Of a stretch of DNA of 64,000 nucleotides, positions 19,781-33,066 are shown one piece after another (the stretch's first letter is position 1; the number at the start of each line of letters is the position of its first letter). This DNA comes from Maniola hyperantus. Taxonomy: Eukaryota > Arthropoda > Insecta > Lepidoptera > Nymphalidae. The notes below the pieces were generated by a model that saw nothing but the letters and a program-made list of their open reading frames with translations, was not told where the DNA came from and searched no databases. The stretch spans positions 744,001 to 808,000 of the forward strand of contig NC_048554.1 in assembly GCF_902806685.2 (NCBI RefSeq). Reading direction: 5' to 3'. The translations under genes and the position numbers were made by a program.

Positions 19781-20089
19781 CTGGACGGATCGGACGAAGT
19801 CGCGAAGTTTCCAGGCCAGCAGGGAGAATTGGTGCATGCTTGTGAGGCGTATAACATCTGCCCCCGAAAACGTCACTTCGTGATTACCACGACCACTCTG
19901 CCAAGAGTGTTACGACGAAGAAGAAGAGAAATCTTTCTATTTCTTGTGTAATATGTGTAATATTATTGATACATTTATCAGCCTGTGTTTTTATATAAGT
20001 GACGTAGTATATGTAAAATTTATGTATTGTATGTGTTCCAAATAAAATAAAATAAAATAAAATTTCTTATTCCTTGATACATGACTTAC

Positions 20090-20298
20090 TAGAGAACCGC
20101 GACTTGTCCGCGTGGATTTAGGTTTTAAAAACCCTATGCGAAATCTTTGATATTCCGGGATAAAAAGTAGCCTATGTCCTTTCCAGGGACGTAAGCTAAC
20201 TCTGTACCAAATTTCATCAACATCGGTTAAACTGCAGGGCCGTGAAAAGCTAGCAGATAGACAGACACACTTTCGCATTTATAATATTAGTATGGATA
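20090..20298 (-). mobile_element. Helitron-like element, TGTCTGTC type
   Basis: ACTAGAGAACCGCGACTTGT start, ACCAAATTTCATCAACATCG, and ATAATATTAGTATGGAT end. Confidence 0.65.
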
Positions 20299-20639
20299 TT
20301 TTTACAAAACGTTAAGCTTTTTGCAACAAACGTGAACGCAATAAAATAGATAGTAGTTAGGTAACCTCTAGCTAGGAAGTGGGAATATTATGCAGATTGC
20401 GTCCACTGGCGGGTGGCAATAAATTGCTAGGCAATTTTATTCCACTTGTGCGATGATGTATTTCCGGATAGCGATTTGCACTCCTGTAAATGTCTACTGA
20501 GCTTTATAATCTCTACATAGTATAAAATAAATGTATGAACGAGTAGATCTTTTAAACTACGGAACGAATTTTAATGATTGAACGGATTGAATAGATAGAG
20601 TGAGTAGAGTAATTAATTTTAATAAATTAAGATTAATAC

Positions 20640-21390
20640 TAGCTGATCCCCGCGGCTTCGCCCGCGTAGATTTAGGTTTTTAAAGATCCCGTATAGCCTA
20701 TGTCACTCAGGAATAATGTAGCTTTCTACTGGTGAAAGAATTTTTAAAATCGGTTCAGTAGTTCTAAAGATTACCCCCTACAAACAAACTTAACGACATT
20801 ACCTCTTTATATAATACAACGGGCCGTGCAGCAGAAATCGTAATATTTAATTTCGCCATAACTTCAAAACCAAACGTCCAATTTTAATCATTCAAAGACC
20901 AAATATTATCTCCATAAACTGTTCTTAGTGATGAAATCATTTATTTTGATAAGGATTAATAGCATGAGTAAAATAAACGCGTTTAAATGTAGTCCAAAAA
21001 AAATTCAAGATTTTTAAATAAAAAAATGGTTGCTGTGCCTCACTCGACATAGATGGGTATAGTGTGTCGCGGACTTTTTTGTAGATATTTATAAGATCTA
21101 CAATTAATTAGAACATTTTATGGTTCTATCTTTTATAGTTTAGGCAGCGTACGCAAAATAAGTAACTTTTCTGGTTGATTTTTTACACCTTGTGTCCGAA
21201 AAACCCAAATATCTTACGGAACCCTATTTTTTTCCAAAATAAAATATAGCCTATGTTACTCGTGGATAATGTAGCTTTCGAATGGTGAAAGAATTTTTAA
21301 AATCGGTCCAGTAGTTTTTGAGCCTATTCAGTACAAACAAACAAACAAACAAACAAAGTTTTCCTCTTTATAATATTAATAGTGTAGATG
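20640..21390 (-). mobile_element. Diverged Helitron-like elements in tandem
   Basis: CTAGCTGATCCCCGCGGCTT starts the first (to about 20822). A second piece at 21230-21390 has GAATTTTTAAAATCGGTCCA and (CAAA)n before TATAATATTAAT. Confidence 0.5.
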
Positions 21391-22289
21391 TAGATTGGTT
21401 TGTGTTCATTTGTTGAAATGTGACGATATTTGGTGTGCAATGTGCATCAAGATGGCGGGTGTATGTTTACAAACAGCTATGCTTTGTACATGAGAGCAAT
21501 GTACGAGCAATGTATTGAATGTACGTAAAATTTGAGGCAATGTACTATTTTAAAACCACAGTTATTATAAAAAGTAAGTGAGCCGCCAGCCACGCCAGCC
21601 TGATATCAGAATGGCGGGTGTATTCTAAATCTATAAGCAAACGACTAACTATCTAAATGTGAAATGACTATCGCGATCGTAGCAATGTACGAGAAATGTA
21701 CTTAAACATATTAAAAACATAACCAGATGCAGTAAATGGTTTAAGAGTAACTTAAAAATTAAAAACTTTTAATAAGTATTCAAGCGCCTTTAGCGACCAT
21801 TAAGAGGATACCCGTGTTCAATAGTGAACTGGCGACATGGATTGATGAAGAAACGTGATTAATTCCTCTTTAAGTAGAGACCTTTACCTCCCCTTTACCG
21901 AGCTAGCTATTAAGGCTTTCTGGCCATAAACACAAGTCGTGTGGGCTCCACATTGACTCGTAAACATAAAACATGTTATTGTTATGGAAACGTATTGTTT
22001 TGACGCCCATAAACGTGGGAGTTCCTTTTACGGGGGACATGTTTATGGGTATATTATTGTGGTATCGTAACGCTAGGTATTTTATTTAAATGAAATGCTT
22101 CAAGACTCCAAGATCTGTTGAATTAACAAATTACGTCTTAGTAACTACAAAGTCTTACTAACATATAGGTAACTACAAAGTCACGACGGTACCTTTTCTG
22201 TAGAATCTGGACTTTAAATCGAATATAATACTTCTCAGCACCTATACTTTTACTAGGCATATAGTTAACATAACATTTTCAACTATTAT

Positions 22290-22640
22290 TTTTAAGGTTC
22301 CGTTAGGGTGTTAGGGATTGAGGTACAAAAGGAATAACGGAATATAAGGATTACTTCGTTGTCTTTCTGTCTGTCACGAAACCTCGAGGGTACTTCCCGT
22401 TGACCTAGAATCATGAAATTTGGCAGGTAAGTAGGTCTTATAGCATACATAAGGGGAAAAAATCCGAAAACTGTGAATTTGTGGTTACATCACGAAAAAA
22501 ACATGAAAATATGTTCATGAACAAGTAATTAGTATTTTCATCTGTCAAAGTAAGATTGCTATACTAAGTGGGGTAAAAATACGACTGTGATAGGGAACCT
22601 TCGATGCGCGAGTCTGACTCGCACTTGGCTAATTTTTTAA
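22290..22640. mobile_element. Foldback-family element
   Basis: AAGGTTCCGTTAGGG start, CCGTTGACCTAGAATCATGA middle, GACTCGCACTTGGC end. Confidence 0.6.
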
Positions 22641-24964
22641 ATATTATTTTTCTCACGAGCAAAGGGACAGCTAGGTAGTATTACTTACCTACCTAATACA
22701 GAAGTCCCATCATCCCAAAGAAACTATAAACTGCATTATAAATTACCAAACATCAAACCAAACGCATCCAAGCGGTAGCCATGATAGGCAATTAACTGCA
22801 AAAAAATGCTAGGTAATCCTGTTTCGATAGCAATCAAATAAAATGAAATTCCAAAAGGAATGCCACATAAAGCAATTCATTCCGCAAACATAAACGGAGT
22901 GGCAATTTCTTGGCACTTAAATACCTGAATTACTTGTACTTTATGCTAACCTCATGCCGCTTTGGCATTAAAGTGATAATTTTACAGCCGCAAATGACAG
23001 TTAGCCCCCGTGTTTATATTACTTAGCAGTCGAGAATCAAGTATCAACATAATTTTATTAGGTAATTTTATGCCACTAAAATCACGGAGCTAATGTTGGG
23101 AATCTTGTTATTAGTTATTACCCGACATGTGTTAAAAATTAATAAAAATAATTCAAATTTAAAAAATTGCTTTTTATTTGCTTTTAAGGGTTCCGTAGCA
23201 AACAAGAAACCCTTATAGTTTCGCCATGTCCGTCTGTCTGTCTATCAGCTTAGCTTAGTTAGAGACTATTAGAACTAGAAATGGCAATAATACCTACTTA
23301 TATACTAAGTGATAATTCAAATAAAATCTTGAAAAACTGTTTTAGGAAAAATGGGACCGACACATTTTTTTGTCTTTGCTGTTGAGATATTACAATATGA
23401 AATTTTCATGTTTACGAAACCTGTGCGTAAAACAATCATTATTATTATGGATAGAAAACGTATGTGGATATTTACATTTTATTTTTTCAGACCTATGTTA
23501 TATAGTTAACTAAATATGTAATGCTCAGGGCTAAGCCATTTCAAATTCAAATGTTTTACTTCTTCGCCGTGTCAGCGATACCTAACTCAAATATATTATT
23601 ATGTAAATAAATAATAGTGTATATATCTCAAATCATTTTATTATGTAAAAAAAAAATAGAGTAGGTAATCTTTTAGGTAAACGCGTCCCATCTTAGGCTG
23701 CATTATCACTTTCCATCAGGTGTGATTGTGGTCAAGCGTTTGCCTAACCTTACCTAAGGAATAAAAAAAAACCTAAGTAATTAAAACTCACGGACGGACG
23801 CTCACTTTTAATTATAAGGGTGACAACATTTCTTTTTTGGATAACCGGACTTAATTTAAGTCAAGACGATTAATTTCATTAGTTTTATCAGAAACAAATG
23901 TACATTTAAAAGTGGAAATCTTTCATCGAGATCGAGCCGGTACTTACCTACTTAAATTCTCAAACGGGTTTGATCGGCAGACACAGGCCGTCTCTTTCGC
24001 TTTCTTTGCAAGTGAAAGAGATGATAAATACTGGTATCCTTGAAACATTGCGTGTTGTCCAAATACGGCGAAGAAACTTAAAGATCACTTGGTTGGGTGC
24101 GTGGACTGCGGTGACCAGGATTGGGACGCTTCTAGGACATTTTATTTTTAAAGTCACTCTATTTTTATGAGTTTTTAAGGAATTTTTCAGCTACAGAGAA
24201 TTATTGTACCTAACTTACGTGCTGATAAATAGAATAAATAATTTCAAAAGTTTTCAAATAAATCCGACTGCGGTCTGCGCAGCATCATGGCTGGTGTCGA
24301 AATATGAAGATTCTGAAATGTTAAATCTAAAAGGAAAAATGATACAGGAAAACTGATTCTGATTTTTAATGGGGTGAATGACACCCCATTTTCTGTGGTC
24401 CCTCAACATATTTTTTTAATTGTTCCAATATGGGTGGGATTGTTTCAATTCCGTCTAGTGGGCGCCATATTCTTTTTTCATTATTTGGAGTTTGGAGCTC
24501 TTTAGTAGAGTTTATCAACACTAATTGCAAGATCATTGAAAATCTGTTCACGCGTGGAAACTATTTGATTTTCCAGGATATAAAATGGCCTAGGTCCAGC
24601 CCCTGGATGCAAGCTGTACCAAATGTCGCCAAGATCAGGCATACAAACACATTTTCGCATTTATAATATTACTTACTTACTCGTAGTATGGATTCTACGA
24701 AATCTTAAGAACTCTTAAGCCTGTCAGTCAAATTTCTGATTATTCATTTAATTTACATATTTATTTTTTGGTGTGTAAGCTTTTCATCATCATGCTCAAC
24801 CCACCACCGACTCACTACAGAGCACGGGTCTCCTCTCACTATGAGAAGGGTTTGGGCAAAGTCCACCACGCTAGCCAGGTGCGGATTAGCAGACTTAAGT
24901 GTTAATTTTAATGTAGGTACTAAGTATTCAAAGTTATATTTTTGCAGTACAAGCTTTTTCTCTG

Positions 24965-25170
24965 AAAAACATGTCAAAGTCAAAGTCAAATGATTTATTC
25001 AAAATAGGTAATTAATAACTCTGTTTGAAAGTCAGATGTTGGATTTCTAAGATATAGTGGTGATAATTATTTCGCAAACTTAAAACTAAAGCTACGAGGG
25101 TTCTAAACGCGCCCAGGTCTGAGAAGAGCCCACAACAAACTCATGGCATGTGATGTGGTAACCCTAGTGA
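24965..25170 (-). mobile_element. LINE 3' tail, CAAAGTCAAATGATTTATTC family
   Basis: It carries CAAAGTCAAATGATTTATTC, AAAACTAAAGCTACGAGGGT and GCGCCCAGGTCTGAGAAGAG. Relatives are at 27085, 38440, 47675 and 63775. Confidence 0.6.
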
Positions 25171-25393
25171 TAAGTTACCATTGTGGTTAAGGTCAATTGA
25201 TACAATAATACACTACCACGCTACGGTTACTTAAATTTTAGGATGATTATGATCCAAGGTCAACGTGTTTTAATAATGGACCTATGTTTGTAATATAATG
25301 CGCTAAACTTGGTCAAGGTAGACTAGGAAATATAAAAAATACGACTTTTCAAAGGAGTTTCCTGGCGCAAACTTATTTAATTTTTGAAATCTA

Positions 25394-25605
25394 TCTAAAT
25401 ATATTAAAGGAAAAGGTGACTGATTGAGCTATCAACGCACAGCTCAAACTACTGGACGGATCGGGCTGAAATTTGGCATGCAGATAGTTATTATGACGTA
25501 GGCATTCGCTAAAAAAGGATTTTTCAAAATTCAACCCCTAAAGGGATAAAATTGGGGCTTGAAATTTGTGTAGTCCACGTGGGTGAAGTCGCGGGCATAA
25601 GCTAG
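25394..25605 (+). mobile_element. Helitron-like element, GACTGACT type, intact ends
   Basis: A|TCTAAATATATTAAAGG to GGGCATAAGCTAG|T. Confidence 0.78.
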
Positions 25606-26030
25606 TTATCATATAAATTCTTTATTTCTGAAAGAGTTTTGATCTGCACGAGGTGCCGAAATTCATTAACATTCATTTCAACCTATCTCTGGCCCACTAC
25701 TGAGCACGGCTCTCTTTTCAGAATGAAGAGGGTTTAGGCTCTAATCCACCATGCTGGTCAAGTGCGGATTGGCAGATTTTACACACCTTTAAAAACTGGT
25801 AAATTAAACTAGTTAACGATTCATAAGAACTTGTAATAAGTCTACTTGAATAAAAATAAATTCTATTCTATTCTATTCCACCAACTACAGGTTTCTTCAC
25901 GATGTTGTCCTTCATTATTGAAGCAAGTGATACTTTTCTTAAAACACACATTAAGAAAAGTTAGAGGTGCGTGCTCGAGATCGATCTCCCGAATAAAATA
26001 CCTAAATCTACAAACAGCTGTAGAAATTAC

Positions 26031-26062
26031 TTTTATTGATTGATTGATTGATTGATTGATGG
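26031..26062. repeat. (TTGA)n microsatellite
   Basis: About seven copies of TTGA/ATTG. Confidence 0.8.
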
Positions 26063-26559
26063 GTATATTAGGTACCAAATTGATCAATTAAGGTTTCAAT
26101 CACTCAAGATACGATTGCTTGATTGATATAGGTAGTTACCACTAAGATTTTTTATCCATCATTATTTAGAGATCTTTCTCCAATTATTCTAATATAATAT
26201 TCAAAAGATTCGTTTAGCAACGTCGAAACCTCTTCAGCCAAAGTCGTAATTACAGTACAATAGTAATTATACACCTCTAAAATCCGTCGTAATCGCCCCG
26301 TTCTTCGTAATTGCAGTCTTTCTTCACGATAAATCCATACAATAGGAATTATTTCCCGTGATAATTTCAATTCTTGACGGCCATTTTGAAATATTCACTT
26401 GCAGAGATTTAAAGATCATCGTTGGATAGACATAACTGGCATAGCCATTAAGTAAAATTGAGCATTATATAAGCAATAGGCTACTTGACTCATATCTAAT
26501 TTCGTCCAATAAATGATTATTTATTATAGTATTTTGCTTAAGACAACGAAATATATCAA

Positions 26560-27010
26560 TAACAATTATTAAAAACGCAGGATGGATATATAAATCCAAT
26601 TTAAAAAAATACAATTTTTATTTTTATTTGAAACGCAGAAAACGCTGTCAGCCATGATGTGACGTCATTAAATATGTAAACAAAGAAATGTCATCCCTAT
26701 GTCACGCGTGGACTAACGTAGTATCCATATATATAAAATTTAAAGTCCGTAAAAGTTTGTCAGGACTTTAAATTATCTACTTTTTTACATTCTCGGATGA
26801 TACAATAACGATAATTACTATATTTTTCATGTAAACTAGTATAGAAGTCATGTTTATTAAACTTTGGGAGGTTGTGCTGTTGTTTACAAATGCATGACGT
26901 CAGAACACAGATAATCTATCGGCCAAACATGGCCGACAGTGTTTTCACCTGTCTAAGAAAAATATATTTTTAAATTAAAGTTTTACGGTTTTTAGGGCGC
27001 AAAAAAATAT
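26560..27010. mobile_element. Foldback/MITE-like inverted repeat
   Basis: CGCTGTCAGCCATGATGTGA near 26643 pairs imperfectly with the stretch ending ACATGGCCGACAGTGTTTTC near 26945, and ATGTAAACAA with TTGTTTACAA. The arms are 100-150 bp. 49620-49850 shares GCCATC/GACGTCAC modules. Confidence 0.5.
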
Positions 27011-27084
27011 AGTGTTAATTTTTTTGATCTAATAGGACAAATATTAACCATTTAAGACCTACTTAAAAAAGGGTCAACTAGCCT

Positions 27085-27480
27085 ATTCTTAAAGTCAAAG
27101 TCAAAGTCAAATAATTTATTCAAAACTAGATGATGCCCGCGACTTCGTTCGCGTGGATTTAAGTTTTTGAAAATCCTGTGGGAACTCTGTGATTTTCCGG
27201 GATAAAAAGTAGCCTATGTCCTTCCCCGGGATGCAAGCTATCTTATTAGCTACCAAATTTCGTCAAAATCGTTTGAACGGTTGGACCGTGAAAGGCTAGC
27301 AGACAGACAGACAGACACACTTTCGGTCGGTTGTTGGATTTGTGAGATGGGAGGTGATAATAAAATTATTACGCGAACTTAAAACTAAAGCTACGAAGGT
27401 TCCAAACGCACCCAGCTCTGAGAAGAGCCCACAAGAAACTCAGCCGGGTATTGTTTTTTATTATCACCACTTTACAAAAT
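27085..27480 (-). mobile_element. LINE 3' tail interrupted by a Helitron-like element
   Basis: 27090-27125 and 27326-27475 are the two halves of the CAAAGTCAAAT LINE tail. CTAGATGATGCCCGCGACTT at 27126 to the (CAGA)n run near 27315 is the insertion. Confidence 0.65.
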
Positions 27481-28324
27481 CACTCTTATAAAATTTGCGC
27501 AACGGATCAGCCTGGCTGTCCAGCGCGGAAATGCAGCCAGTATTCTTGGAACCATTCCACGCGGTCATGATTTATATAGTAATTAGATAAGGCTAGCTTT
27601 AAGTTTTATTGTAATAAAAAAATAAAAAAAAAATAAAAAAAATCACTCTTGATTCTAAGTCAACGAGAAGTACCCTGTAGGTTTCTTGACAGACACGACA
27701 GACACACAACGAACTGATCCTACAAGGGTACCTTTTTTGCTTTTGAGGTACGGAACCTAAAAAGTAAGGTAACAAGTATAGGAAATCCGAGAAGCATTCA
27801 AGCGTTAAGTTATTCTAGTCACATCGATAACAAGTTCTAAGTTATTTGAAGCTAAAGGAGACCTTTTATAGGCGTCGCTAGCCATATAACTTACTTATAT
27901 AATCAACTCTAGGACTCCTGGGTATGGTGAACCCATGGTGTAGCGACGACTCGTGGGATATTTATGGTTAGATAGTAATTAAATTGGTTATTAACTTGTT
28001 AACGAAACGTCATGGGGTGATAAATGTGGTTCCCAATGCATCTCTACTCATTAATTTCTACATGTCGTGAAGTCCCAGAAGTTCTTAGAAGAGTAAAAAC
28101 TTCAGATCACTAGATTTTTTGTAGATACTCGTAGGTATTGTAGAGGCATGTAAAAGAGTCAGTCAGAAAAGCAGGCGAATTATTGGATATTTTTTAGATA
28201 GTTAATTTCATTAGTTAAAGTGTCGTCTCATATTAAAATTGCGCGCGGATATGGATCACAACGTGTAGAGGCTTATCGAGAGTTTTAGTCTTTAAACTAA
28301 CCTAAGTAACTGAAATATAAGACA

Positions 28325-28870
28325 CTAGCAGATGCCCGCGACTTCGTCCGCGTAAAATTTCTGGTTTCTCATGATTTTCCTATAACCCTTCCACCCCCAT
28401 TTTACTCCCTTAGGGGGGGGGGGGGGGGAATTTAGTTAGATCCTTTCTTATCTGATACCTACCTCCTAGAAAGAACCTACCTTCCAAATTTCAAGTAAAA
28501 ATAGCAATAGTTAAAACTTTTATATAAAAACTTTTCCCCCCATTTTACTACCCTTAAGGGGGGAATTTCCCAAATTGAATTATACCGATTTTTATTATTT
28601 AAAGTTAGTAACCTAAATGTCAATTTTCACGTCTCTAACTCCAAAAACATAGGACTTTCATACAACCTTCGACCCCCCCTTTCACACCTTTAAGGGGGGA
28701 ATTTTTCCAAACCGTTTCTTAGCTGATACCTACGTCCTAGAAAGAACCTACCTTCCAAATTTCAAGTTTGTAGGATTTATAGTTTCTGAGATTTCGTGAT
28801 TAGTCAGTCAGTCAGTCAGTCAGTCAGTCAGTCAGTGAGTGAGTGGTATTTCTCCTTTATATATTTAGAT
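28325..28870 (-). mobile_element. Large Helitron-like variant with tandem internal units
   Basis: CTAGCAGATGCCCGCGACTT at one end and TATATATTTAGA at the other, flanked by A and T. It is 546 bp, more than twice the usual size. TTCCAAATTTCAAG occurs twice about 260 bases apart and CCATTTTAC/CCCTTA-like boxes three times. It includes a 17-G run near 28420 and a (CAGT)n run near 28803. Confidence 0.7.
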
Positions 28871-30218
28871 TACATAATACATTATCGTCATTACCCCCAT
28901 GTTGAATAATCTACTATTAATGTTTTAATAAGGTGATATTTGTACGACACAATTTTGGTGTTTTAACTAACTTTTTCCCTGGGTTCATATGAAACATCGC
29001 GGCATTTAGCTTCGCTATTTCGTGAGAGTCGTTAAGCCAGAAGCACACCTACCATCAGATAGCAATCCTCATTAGCGCGCAGATATGAGATGTGGTACGA
29101 GACAGCTTATAATAATCCACAGTATAGTGCTAACGTCGTCGACTAAATACGACTCGTCGAGTATAGCCGTTGAGAGATATTACCTACATATAAGAGTATA
29201 GTGCATTCAAAATAAGCTGGCGTGTTTCCACTTGAACGTAAACAATAGGGGTAATAAACCCTGTGAATAAACCAAACACTCATAGAGCCCATTCATTTTT
29301 AAAGGAGTCTACCTTATACCTACTTTTACTCTGAGGTTATTTTTTATTCTTAGAATAACAACTCGATTTTTATTACACTTTAGCGGTTTACGTCATTAAC
29401 TACGACCTTAGGCTGTCGTTATTGCTATCTATTTAGGTAGATACATAAATAGGACATATGTTAAGAGTGGATAGGCATCTTCTAGGTAAGCTCGCTCCAT
29501 AAGCTGCATCATCACTTGCCACCAGGTCTGATTGCAGCCAAGCGCTAGTCTATAAATTAAAAAAAACAATAACAGTACTCTACTTTAACTGCCTGTGATG
29601 CAACTATACATAAATCCATATTACATAATATAACATTATCGACCAAATTAAGACCTTATCTTTTTATGACCACTTTTTTTTTCTCTTATTCGCTGAATAT
29701 GCTATAATAATAACTTAAGCCAATTATGAACTCATAATTTTTTGGTTACGTCTTTTTACGACGACATAGATGTTTACATTAATTTAAATGTTGTAACCTT
29801 TTCGTGTGAAGTACCTATTCATTCGCAAGCAAGAGGACTTAGGTTTTGTTCAATAGTAAGTATTATGAGTTTCAATGAGAAGGCCATTGACAGGGTAGCC
29901 TACCTAGACTAGTTTATGAATTTATGAAGATTTTTTTGTTTTATTTGCCACAGAACCGCCTCACAGAATTACATAATAATTATGTTTTTGAGTTCTATAG
30001 GTCTCGTGTAATTCAATTTACGGGCAATCACAACTAGCATTGAAAAACAAGTCGTACAATAAATTAATAACCTAACCTAAAGAACATGAAAAATATACTT
30101 ACCTAAGTTAGAAGTTACAAGTGTCTTGCTGGTGGACTTCCTTATTGAAATGCATTTGCCTTATTTTATAAGGTATTAAGGCATAAAGGTATTTTTAAGG
30201 TATTATTTATACAAAGTA

Positions 30219-30437
30219 CTAGCTGATGCCCGCGACTTCGTCCGCGTGGAATTAGGTTTTTAAAAATCCCGTGGGAACTCTTTGATTTTCCGGGATAAAA
30301 AGTAGCCTATTTCACTCTCCAGGTCTTCAACTATATTGATGTGAAAAAATCAGGTTAATCCGTTGCTCCGCTGCGGCGTGATTGAAGGACAAACCAACAA
30401 ACCAATAAACCAACTAACAAACACACTTCCGTATTTA
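30219..30437 (-). mobile_element. Helitron-like element, GTTGGTTTGT type
   Basis: CTAGCTGATGCCCGCGACTT start, CGTTGCTCCGCTGCGGCGTG middle, CACACTTCCGTATTTA end. It is followed directly by a type B SINE. Confidence 0.72.
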
Positions 30438-30438
30438 G

Positions 30439-30770
30439 TTTTTTTTCATTCAGATACAAGTTAGCCCTTACCTGGTGGTAAGTGACGATACAGTCTAAGA
30501 TAAAAGCGGGCTAACCTGGAAGGGGTATATGACAGTTTTTTTTTTAATAAACCCATGCCCCTTTGGTTTCTACACGGCATCGTACCGGAACGCTAAATCG
30601 CTTGGCGGCACGGCTTTGCCGGTAGGGTGGTAGCTAGCCACGGCCGAAGCCTCCCACCAGACCAGACCAGAAATTTAGAAATTATAAAATTCCAAATCCC
30701 TGCCAGGAATCGAACCCGGGACCTCCCACTAATAAGACCACAGCGCTTACCACTGCGCCAGGGAGGTCGT
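30439..30770 (-). repeat. tRNA-headed SINE, type B, full length
   Basis: Same boundaries and head as 7712-8063. Confidence 0.8.
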
Positions 30771-31145
30771 CAATTTAGAATATGGATAGTGATTCTCATA
30801 ATGTGTCCAAAATGGGCGTTCCGCCCACTGCGTTTTACTCACAAAGCCACACACAGCTGCCAGTTAGTTGTGGAGTAATGTAAGTCTAGTATAATGGCCG
30901 ACATATTATTCTAATGCGAGAATTCATTAACTTTTGTTATGTAATCCTAAATTCTAAGTCGCACTTGAGCAACCATAGTTCACTATAGCCAATAGCGGCA
31001 ATAGCCTAATCTTTAAAATTTTCTCATTCTGAGAGAGCCATGCTCAGTAGTGGACCGGGCGATGGGTTGAGATGATGATAATGATGATCAACCCTAAATT
31101 GTGAGGGCATCGTTGTGAGAATGTCTGACAGCTGACAATCGTTTA

Positions 31146-31316
31146 GAGCCTCGATAGTTCAATGGTTAAAGCAGCGGACTGAAAACCGAAAGGTCGCTGG
31201 TTCAAACCCCACCCGTTGCACTATTGTCGTACCTACTCTTAGCACAAACTTTACGCTTAATTGGAGGGGAAAGGGGAATATTAGTCACCAATTAACTTGG
31301 CTAATATTCTTTTTAA
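31146..31316 (+). repeat. tRNA-headed SINE, type C
   Basis: GCCTCGATAGTTCAATGGTT (box A), GCTGGTTCAAACCCC (box B), then CACTATTGTCGTACCTACTC. The 72-base head resembles a tRNA, but it recurs with the same non-tRNA body at 50986-51085 and 55531-55620, so I call it a SINE. Confidence 0.6.
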
Positions 31317-31374
31317 AAACCTTATCATGAAGAAAACGGTTGGAAATCGAAAATAGCTACATACCTATAGTAAC

Positions 31375-31515
31375 AGGTCGAAGGGCATGTCAGGGTATGA
31401 GGCGGGGGGACGCCCCGCACACCCACAAGTCAACCACGCTATCCCGCACTGAGTTCGTGCGAGGGATGTGCGGGTGTGCTGGGCGTCCCCACCTCGATTG
31501 CCATCTCGACCTCTC
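31375..31515 (+). repeat. GC-rich module with internal inverted repeats
   Basis: GGACGCCCCGCACACCCACA pairs loosely with TGTGCGGGTGTGCTGGGCGT. A related module in opposite orientation is at 32165-32300. Confidence 0.6.
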
Positions 31516-31522
31516 GCGTACT

Positions 31523-31831
31523 TCATCATGATCAACCCATCGCCGGCTAACTACAAAGCATGGGTCTCCTCTCAGCGCGATAAGGGTTTTGGCCATAGTC
31601 TACCACGCTGGCCATGTGCGGATTTGTAGACTTCACACAACTTTGAGAACATTATGGAGAAGTCTCAGGCATGCAGGTTTCCTCACGATGTTTTCCTTCA
31701 CCGTCAAAGCAAATGATACGTAATTACTTAAAACGCACATAACCCCGAAAAGTTAGAGGTGCGTGCCCGGGATCGAACCCCCGACCTCCGCTTAGAAGGC
31801 GGACGTCCTAACCACTAGGCTATCACAGCTT
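31523..31831 (-). repeat. tRNA-headed SINE, type A, full length
   Basis: Reverse of the type A consensus, ending GGCTATCACAGCTT. Confidence 0.82.
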
Positions 31832-32164
31832 GTGCGTCGTCGCGTGCTTACTTGTATTTGTATTATTTGGCTTAGAAACACTGAGCGTGTTAAAAAGGTC
31901 ATCAAGAATCAAAACATTAGTATTCTTGTGCGATCATTCGTGATCCGTCGCATTGTTTCATACTATCATACCTACTATCTGTCATCAAAGCTAAAGCCTT
32001 CCGCGTGTCTCGCCAACGGAATCTAAATGAGGTTTTTTACCTGTACAGTGCACACACGATCACATCGGAATGGGGTTTTTATAGAATCAACTTGATGATT
32101 TTATATTGCTGATCTAGATATGTCACATTTGCTTATCATTAACTCTGAATATAGGTACCTATAG

Positions 32165-32450
32165 TACCTACGCGACAGGTCGAGATGGCGATCGGGTTGG
32201 GGACGTCCCGCATACCCGCACAGCCCCTGCGCTGGCCCGGTGCGGGTTAGTGTGAGTGACGTGGGTGTGTGGGGTCCTCTCCCGCCTCATACCCCTATAG
32301 AATAGAATAGAATAGAATGTTTTTTTATTCATGTAAACTTTTAAAAAGTGCTTATGAATAGTCAGGTAGTTTTAATTTACCACTGGTTCGGAATGCCGTT
32401 CCTACCGAGAAGAACCAGCAAGAAACTCGGCGGTTGCTCTTTTTAATTTT
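32165..32450 (-). mobile_element. GC-rich module then LINE 3' tail
   Basis: 32165-32300 mirrors 31375-31515. 32294-32450 is (ATAGA)n followed by the reversed AGCAACCGCCGAGTTTCTTG LINE tail. Confidence 0.6.
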
Positions 32451-32775
32451 TCAATTTACAATGTTATTATACCGTACTATACAAGCCATTGCAGCCGATT
32501 GCCATCTACTTATCCGAGTTTCACTCCAGTGCGGCTTCCGGCTACGAGCTGGAGAGTTTCCCACCTTCCCATCCCCTCGAATGATATAACTCCTGTAACC
32601 AAGGTTCTTTAACCTAGAGACGTCTGACCACCAATGCTTAGTCATTGGTCAAATTCTTGAAAAGCCGACAACGCATTGGCGGTTCTTCTGGTGCTGCAAG
32701 TTTTCATGGGCGGCAGCACATAAATCTTAATAACATTGTTTTTCAGATCTGTGGGCGGCGTTAATCACTTAACTA

Positions 32776-33066
32776 CAGTACCCGTAGTACAAGATTTTAC
32801 GTCTCACCAAACCAAACCAAATTCGAGAGTCGAAATACTTCCGCGTTACAGTAAACTCAATCTTAAATGCCTTGTAAGCTCAAGTTTGTCTACACTTCTA
32901 CAGCCAGCGCTCCAAGCGGAAACATTGCGAAATTAAAATCAGTGGCATTGAATATTTGACTTCAATTCAAGGCTTTTTAGGTCCATTTTACTTTGATGTT
33001 ATTGTGTTTCGACTCTCGAATTCTAGCAAGGTTTGGTGAGACGTAAAATCTTATACTACGGGTACA
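32776..33066. mobile_element. Second copy of the 80-bp TIR MITE
   Basis: The left arm CAGTACCCGTAGTACAAGAT to CGCGTTACAGTAAAC is nearly identical to 5405-5485. The right arm is more diverged. TA precedes the left end. Confidence 0.78.

Noticed and set aside
31146..31222. Apparent tRNA gene (box A and box B, 72-base head)
   Set aside because: The same head recurs with shared non-tRNA flanks at 50986 and 55531, so it is a tRNA-derived SINE. The same applies to the type A, B and D heads.
31340..31596. Open frames on both strands in GC-rich DNA
   Set aside because: They arise from the GC-rich repeat module; stops are rare because of composition.
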